Assembly: GCA_942491955.1 (NCBI GenBank)
Contig: CALOCV010000008.1
Coordinates: 1-64,000, forward strand
Reading direction: 5' to 3'
DNA: 64,000 nt
From: CALOCV01 sp942491955
Lineage (GTDB): Bacteria > Chlamydiota > Chlamydiia > Chlamydiales > CALOCV01
The position numbers were made by a program, and so were the translations under genes. Numbering within the stretch: the stretch's first letter is position 1; each line of letters opens with the position of its first letter. This document shows, piece by piece, positions 60,295 through 64,000 of this stretch. The notes under the pieces were generated by a model. It searched no databases. It had not been told where the DNA came from and saw nothing but the letters and a program-made list of their open reading frames with translations.

Positions 60295-61256
60295 TGTGAT
60301 GCATATAAAAGATCGATGACACCTTTTCGTCCTTGTTTGTTTTGTTCTTTTTCTTCCTTCGTTTGCGAAGAAGATTTTCCTGTTGCCCGATCCCATAAGT
60401 CGATAATAAGCTCTCCATTTTCCAACATCCAACGGCCAATTGTCTTTAAAGTACGCCAACACCCCCAAAAAGTATCACCCCAAAAACCACACCTTTTCAT
60501 GGGAATCATCGAGGCTTCTTTTTCATTCAATAGAAAGGCTTCAAGATCGTTAGAAGAACAGGGAAAAAGTCCTTGTGAAACAAAAACCTGCCCTAATACG
60601 GATTCGATATTCCCGTTTTCTTCTAATAATGCATTCACATTGAAAATCATGGGATCTTGGCCTTCAAAAACCATTGTGACTTCAAGTGGATAATTTAATG
60701 ATGCTTCATCAACAAACGTGGGAAGAAAATGATCGTTTTCCTTTTCACTCTCTTCAGGCCAAACGGTTTCTGCAATTTTTTGACCCGCTGCCGAATAAAC
60801 AATCTCTTCAGTATGAAAAAGCCCAAAAGTGTCACTATAGCATGCGAGTCGAACGGTTTTTGTTTCCGCTCTTAGCTGATCGAAAAAGACGCATAATGGG
60901 TCTTCTTTGGTTAAACCACCTAGCATCTCTAAAGGCGTCCACGATCCCTCAAATGCATAGGAAAAATGAATCGATTGATCGGAGTATTGGATATCCCCCG
61001 AAATGACTTGCCCAGGAAAATCAAAAAGATACGACGCCTTCTCTACCTTAGTCGTCTCAGTGTCAGCATACAATGGCGATGCAAAACGGACGACACCTAA
61101 CAATGCGATGACTAATACCAATTCCGGTAAGAAAATGCATAAAGTGGATTCAGGATTTTTTTGCGAAATTTGTTTTGGAGATCGCAGCAAACTCTTGTGA
61201 GTTTGCAAGATAGAAAAACAGATTGCGCAAAGAAAGATGAAGATCAATTTGTGCAC
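60291..61256 (-). CDS. secreted protein with MITE-derived N-terminus, module copy 2
   Basis: The frame runs from a GTG at 61256, inside the MITE (61116-61275), through its end into the original gene at 'VIALLGVVRFASPLYA', giving 321 residues. The first 48 residues are MITE-coded and include a hydrophobic segment ('LIFIFLCAICFSIL'), so the original signal peptide is replaced or doubled. The original ATG (61290, GGAGAGG before it) now gives only nine codons and a TAA at 61261, four bases before the GTG, so translation re-start is plausible. The mature part has 'ETTKVEKASYLFDFPGQVIS' and 'NVNALLEENGNIESVLGQVF'; the last 65 residues ('FWGDTFWGCWRTLKTIGR' on) are unlike copy 1. Confidence 0.7.
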   Translation of the reverse strand: MHKLIFIFLCAICFSILQTHKSLLRSPKQISQKNPESTLCIFLPELVLVIALLGVVRFASPLYADTETTKVEKASYLFDFPGQVISGDIQYSDQSIHFSYAFEGSWTPLEMLGGLTKEDPLCVFFDQLRAETKTVRLACYSDTFGLFHTEEIVYSAAGQKIAETVWPEESEKENDHFLPTFVDEASLNYPLEVTMVFEGQDPMIFNVNALLEENGNIESVLGQVFVSQGLFPCSSNDLEAFLLNEKEASMIPMKRCGFWGDTFWGCWRTLKTIGRWMLENGELIIDLWDRATGKSSSQTKEEKEQNKQGRKGVIDLLYASH

Positions 61257-61275
61257 TTTCTTACCGGAATTGGTA
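61116..61275. mobile_element. 160-bp MITE, copy 3, in the secreted-protein gene
   Basis: Same element as at 16564 and 19371. Module copy 1 at 57171-57205 gives the empty site: GACTAACC there, GACTAA-element-TAACC here, so the target duplication is TAA. Terminal repeats are intact. Confidence 0.92.
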
Positions 61276-61354
61276 TAACCTTCTCTTCATGTTCCTCTCC
61301 TTTGTTAACGCAACAAAAAGGGTGACGCTACCACAGCACCATAAAAAAAATCAA

Positions 61355-61525
61355 ATGGAAAGGTCTAAGAAACTCATTCTAGGAAATGCCATCCCTTTGG
61401 TCCTTTTTATCGCTCCCGCTCTTCCCAACCTTTGCAAAAAAATAGTGAAGGCTTATCAAAAAGAGAAAGGCAATCACTCCTATGGCCCACCCTTCTGTCC
61501 TGTATCACCTCTCTCCCATCAATGA
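61355..61525 (+). CDS. small membrane-segment ORF before glgB (weak)
   Basis: From ATG 61355 a 56-residue frame with one hydrophobic segment ('LILGNAIPLVLFIAPALPNL') overlaps the start of glgB by 44 bp. No good ribosome site (only AAAAAATCAA). It may be a true leader-type peptide or chance. Confidence 0.25.
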   Translation: MERSKKLILGNAIPLVLFIAPALPNLCKKIVKAYQKEKGNHSYGPPFCPVSPLSHQ

Positions 61526-63389
61526 AACCGACATCTACCTTTTTAAAGAGGGTCGACACTACCACCTCTTCGACCGATTGGGTTCCCGCATCATGGAAGA
61601 CGCTGGGGTGCGCGGAGTCTTCTTTGCCGTATGGGCTCCCAATGCCGAAAGAGTATCGGTCATCGGCGATTTCAACGAGTGGGACCCTGCTAGACACCCC
61701 CTGGCCGTTCGTTGGGACAGTTCTGGAATTTGGGAAGGATTTATTCCCGGAATCGGTCAAGGAGCTTTGTATAAATACTCCATTCTTTCCCATACAGGAC
61801 AAGAATTCGAGAAAGGAGATCCTTTCGCCTTCTTGTGGGAAATACCCCCACGCACGGCATCCGTTGTTTGGGACCTATCGTATGAATGGACCGCCTCGCA
61901 TACTGTAAGGGATGGATTGAATTCCCCTATTTCCATTTATGAACTCCACTACGGCTCTTGGCAGAGGAAACCGGAAGAGGGGAATCGCCCTTTAACCTAT
62001 CGCGAAATGGCAGACGTTTTGCCGATGCATGTAAAGCGTCTCGGCTTCACCCATGTCGAGTTGATGCCGATGATGGAACACCCTTTCTATGGCTCTTGGG
62101 GATACCAAAAGGTGGGCTATTTTGCCCCAAGCAGCCGCTATGGCACCCCTCAAGATTTTATGCATCTCATTGAGGCACTACATGATGCAGAGATCGGTGT
62201 TTTTCTCGATTGGGTCCCTTCACATTTTCCATCCGACGCTCACGGACTCGCCTACTTTGATGGAACTCATCTCTATGAACATGAAGATCGCCGAAAAGGT
62301 TTTCACCCCGAGTGGAAAAGCTATATTTTCAACTACGGTCGGCATGAGGTTCGCTCCTTTCTGATTAGTAGCGCACTGTTTTGGCTAGCAAAATACCAAG
62401 TGGATGGGCTGCGCGTCGATGGGGTTTCATCCATGCTCTATCTCGATTATTCAAGAGAGAACGGGGATTGGATACCGAATGCATTTGGTGGAAACGAAAA
62501 CCTAGAGGCAATCGATTTTTTGCGCGATCTGAATGCTGCAGTGTATGAACAATTTCCCTGTGCACAAATGATTGCCGAAGAATCGACAGCGTGGCCCATG
62601 GTATCCCGACCAACTTATGTGGGAGGTCTGGGATTTGGAATGAAGTGGAACATGGGTTGGATGCACGATACTCTACTTTATTTCTCAAAAGATCCAATCT
62701 ATCGCAAATACCACCAAAATGACCTGACGTTCAGCATGGTCTACCATTACAACGAAAATTTTGTCCTCTCTCTATCTCATGACGAGGTCGTCTACGGTAA
62801 AGGATCCCTGCTAGGCAAGATGCCCGGAGACGAATGGCAGAAATTTGCTCAACTTCGCCTTCTGTACACCTACCTCTTCTCTCACCCTGGAAAAAAATTG
62901 CTCTTCATGGGTGCCGAAATAGGACAATGGAGTGAATGGAATCATGAGATGTCGCTCGACTGGCACCTCCTTCAATATGATCGCCATCAAGGAATTGAAA
63001 ACACATTAATCGATTTGAACCACCTCTACACGTCAGAAAAAGCACTCTATGAGGGTGATTTCTCCCCTGAAGGATTCTCCTGGATCGATCCTCACGATAG
63101 CGACAACAGCGTCTTGAGCTTTTGTCGAAAAAGTCTTTCATCAGAAGAGGTCGTCGTGGTGCTTTGCAACTTCACTCCTGTCCCACGGATAAACTATGTG
63201 GTCGGTGTCCCCTGTAAAGGAATGTGGCAAGAAGTCTTTAACAGCGACGCAACCCGCTACGGAGGGTGCAACCTGGGCAATGCGGGTCTTGTTGAGGCTA
63301 GAGAACAAGAGATGCACCACTATCCCTATTCACTTGTGGTAACACTCCCCCCTCTTGCGGGAATCATTTTCAAAACAAAAGCAGAATAA
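61482..63389 (+). CDS. glgB: 1,4-alpha-glucan branching enzyme
   Basis: GlgB makes the 1,6 branches of glycogen. The 635-residue protein has the CBM48 domain at about residues 40-130 ('VFFAVWAPNAERVSVIGDFNEWD') and the GH13 barrel: 'HVELMPMMEHPFYGSWGYQKVGYFAPSSRYG', 'VDGLRVDGVSSMLYLDY' with the nucleophile Asp (about 312), 'AQMIAEESTAWP' with the acid Glu (about 364) and 'LSLSHDEVVYGKGS' with the transition-state Asp (about 433). This is the complete catalytic set. The family's extra N1 domain is absent (short GlgB type). The ATG at 61482 has only weak AAAGG before it. It converges with glgX, overlapping its 3' end by 64 bp. Confidence 0.95.
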   Translation: MAHPSVLYHLSPINETDIYLFKEGRHYHLFDRLGSRIMEDAGVRGVFFAVWAPNAERVSVIGDFNEWDPARHPLAVRWDSSGIWEGFIPGIGQGALYKYSILSHTGQEFEKGDPFAFLWEIPPRTASVVWDLSYEWTASHTVRDGLNSPISIYELHYGSWQRKPEEGNRPLTYREMADVLPMHVKRLGFTHVELMPMMEHPFYGSWGYQKVGYFAPSSRYGTPQDFMHLIEALHDAEIGVFLDWVPSHFPSDAHGLAYFDGTHLYEHEDRRKGFHPEWKSYIFNYGRHEVRSFLISSALFWLAKYQVDGLRVDGVSSMLYLDYSRENGDWIPNAFGGNENLEAIDFLRDLNAAVYEQFPCAQMIAEESTAWPMVSRPTYVGGLGFGMKWNMGWMHDTLLYFSKDPIYRKYHQNDLTFSMVYHYNENFVLSLSHDEVVYGKGSLLGKMPGDEWQKFAQLRLLYTYLFSHPGKKLLFMGAEIGQWSEWNHEMSLDWHLLQYDRHQGIENTLIDLNHLYTSEKALYEGDFSPEGFSWIDPHDSDNSVLSFCRKSLSSEEVVVVLCNFTPVPRINYVVGVPCKGMWQEVFNSDATRYGGCNLGNAGLVEAREQEMHHYPYSLVVTLPPLAGIIFKTKAE

Positions 63390-64000
63390 GGAACAGAAAG
63401 AAAAGAAGCACCCATCTCTTGCTTCTTCTCCGAAAAATCACCTCTCCTTGATGTATCGATCCAACATGCCCATCGATGTCCCTCATCTGCCGGAGGGAGT
63501 ATCCACTCTCTCTCTTCTGCGGAAGCATTGAACGCAATAAAAAACTCTTTTCCTAAAGTCCAACTGAGAATGGGCATCGGATCTTCCCAATTGGGCTCGC
63601 CGGGATAAAGACCATGCCATTGAATTTCTTCCTCGGTCAGAAAATCTGCTTTCCGCAAGATAGGATGGGCTTTGCGGATCGCAATGAGCTTTTTAACAAA
63701 ACGGAAAAATTCCCTCTCTTCTTCAAGACGACTCCAAGAGAACCAGTTTAAAGCATTGTCTTGGCACCAAGGATTGTTATTCCCCTGCCGCGTGTGCCCA
63801 TACTCATCTCCCATCGATAGCATGGGAACACCTTGTGAAAAAAAAAGAGCTACCAAAAAGTTTTTTCTTTGTCGCAAACGCAAAACACCAATCTCTTCAT
63901 TGCTCGTCTCTCCTTCTTCACCCCCATTCCAGCTAATATTGTGATCGTTCCCATCGTGGTTCTCTTCCCCATTTCTCTCATTGTGCTTTTCTTGATAGGC
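63326..64000 (-). CDS. glgX: glycogen debranching enzyme (isoamylase type), C-terminal part, runs off right edge
   Basis: The partial protein is read from 64000 down to TGA at 63326, 224 residues inside the window. 'YQEKHNERNGEENHDGNDHNISWNGG' (64000-63914 region) is the characteristic isoamylase/GlgX loop with the catalytic-site His-Asn. 'NFLVALFFSQGVPMLSMGDEYGHTRQGNNNPWCQDN' is the sugar-binding part of the GH13 barrel, followed by the C-terminal beta domain. GlgX hydrolyses 1,6 linkages of phosphorylase-limited glycogen. Debranching next to branching enzyme fits a glycogen locus, as chlamydiae store glycogen. The N-terminal half is outside the window. Confidence 0.9.
   Translation of the reverse strand, partial: AYQEKHNERNGEENHDGNDHNISWNGGEEGETSNEEIGVLRLRQRKNFLVALFFSQGVPMLSMGDEYGHTRQGNNNPWCQDNALNWFSWSRLEEEREFFRFVKKLIAIRKAHPILRKADFLTEEEIQWHGLYPGEPNWEDPMPILSWTLGKEFFIAFNASAEEREWILPPADEGHRWACWIDTSRRGDFSEKKQEMGASFLSVPYSAFVLKMIPARGGSVTTSE

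Noticed and set aside
1..64000. tRNA, rRNA or CRISPR array
   Set aside because: No T-arm style GGTTCGAATCC segments, no rRNA-like blocks and no regularly spaced direct repeats with unique spacers were seen by eye; a tRNAscan run would settle tRNAs.

Overview
The window comes from a member of the Chlamydiota outside the Chlamydiaceae (an environmental chlamydia such as the Simkania, Waddlia or Parachlamydia groups; the genus cannot be fixed by eye). The evidence is gene content and order: gpsA next to a UDP-sugar pyrophosphorylase (as CT714/CT715), a coiled-coil gene followed by ruvC and ruvA (as CT503-CT501), a metal P-type ATPase next to a VIT1/CCC1-like gene (as CT727/CT728), a double-length ThyX, glycogen genes glgB and glgX, plus a eukaryotic-type F-box protein expected of an intracellular bacterium.

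Layout. 1-5.5 kb: broken start of an Rhs-like surface protein, then an MdlAB-type ABC exporter pair overlapping a metallophosphoesterase. 5.5-10.7 kb: an AT-rich accessory island. It begins with a decayed IS3 element and a 215-bp mutated second copy of the phosphoesterase gene, and carries a minus-strand cluster of a 68-residue peptide, an OphMA-like tetrapyrrole-methylase-fold methyltransferase, an ABC exporter and a radical SAM protein. This looks like a peptide natural product (RiPP) pathway and is the best candidate here for an undescribed system. 10.7-25.4 kb: mostly core genes (htpG, secreted phosphatase, FGE-like protein, nnr, gpsA, UDP-GlcNAc pyrophosphorylase, waaF, ruvC, ruvA). 25.6-36 kb: an F-box protein and a giant SF2-type ATPase of about 3,180 residues split by three one-base shifts. 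36-54 kb: thyX, a HExxH membrane protein, a pile-up of mobile elements (IS5-type transposase with a small element inside it, then a GxxExxY gene between long inverted repeats), pepP, pgsA, metal transport, two chlamydia-type hypothetical proteins, a sugar epimerase, an RRM protein, a lipoprotein and argS. 54-61 kb: two copies of a two-gene secreted-protein/beta-barrel module on either side of a DUF4143 AAA ATPase; one copy is decayed, the other has a MITE in its signal-peptide region. 61.5-64 kb: convergent glgB and glgX.

A striking general feature is the number of short non-coding repeats: a 160-bp MITE with 3-bp target duplications (three full copies, one remnant), a family with perfect inverted repeats up to 46 bp, a repeat that supplies the last codons of several genes, and G-rich compound hairpins directly after stop codons. 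Several frame breaks lie in homopolymer runs, so sequencing error has to be kept apart from real decay. I see no rRNA, tRNA or CRISPR array.
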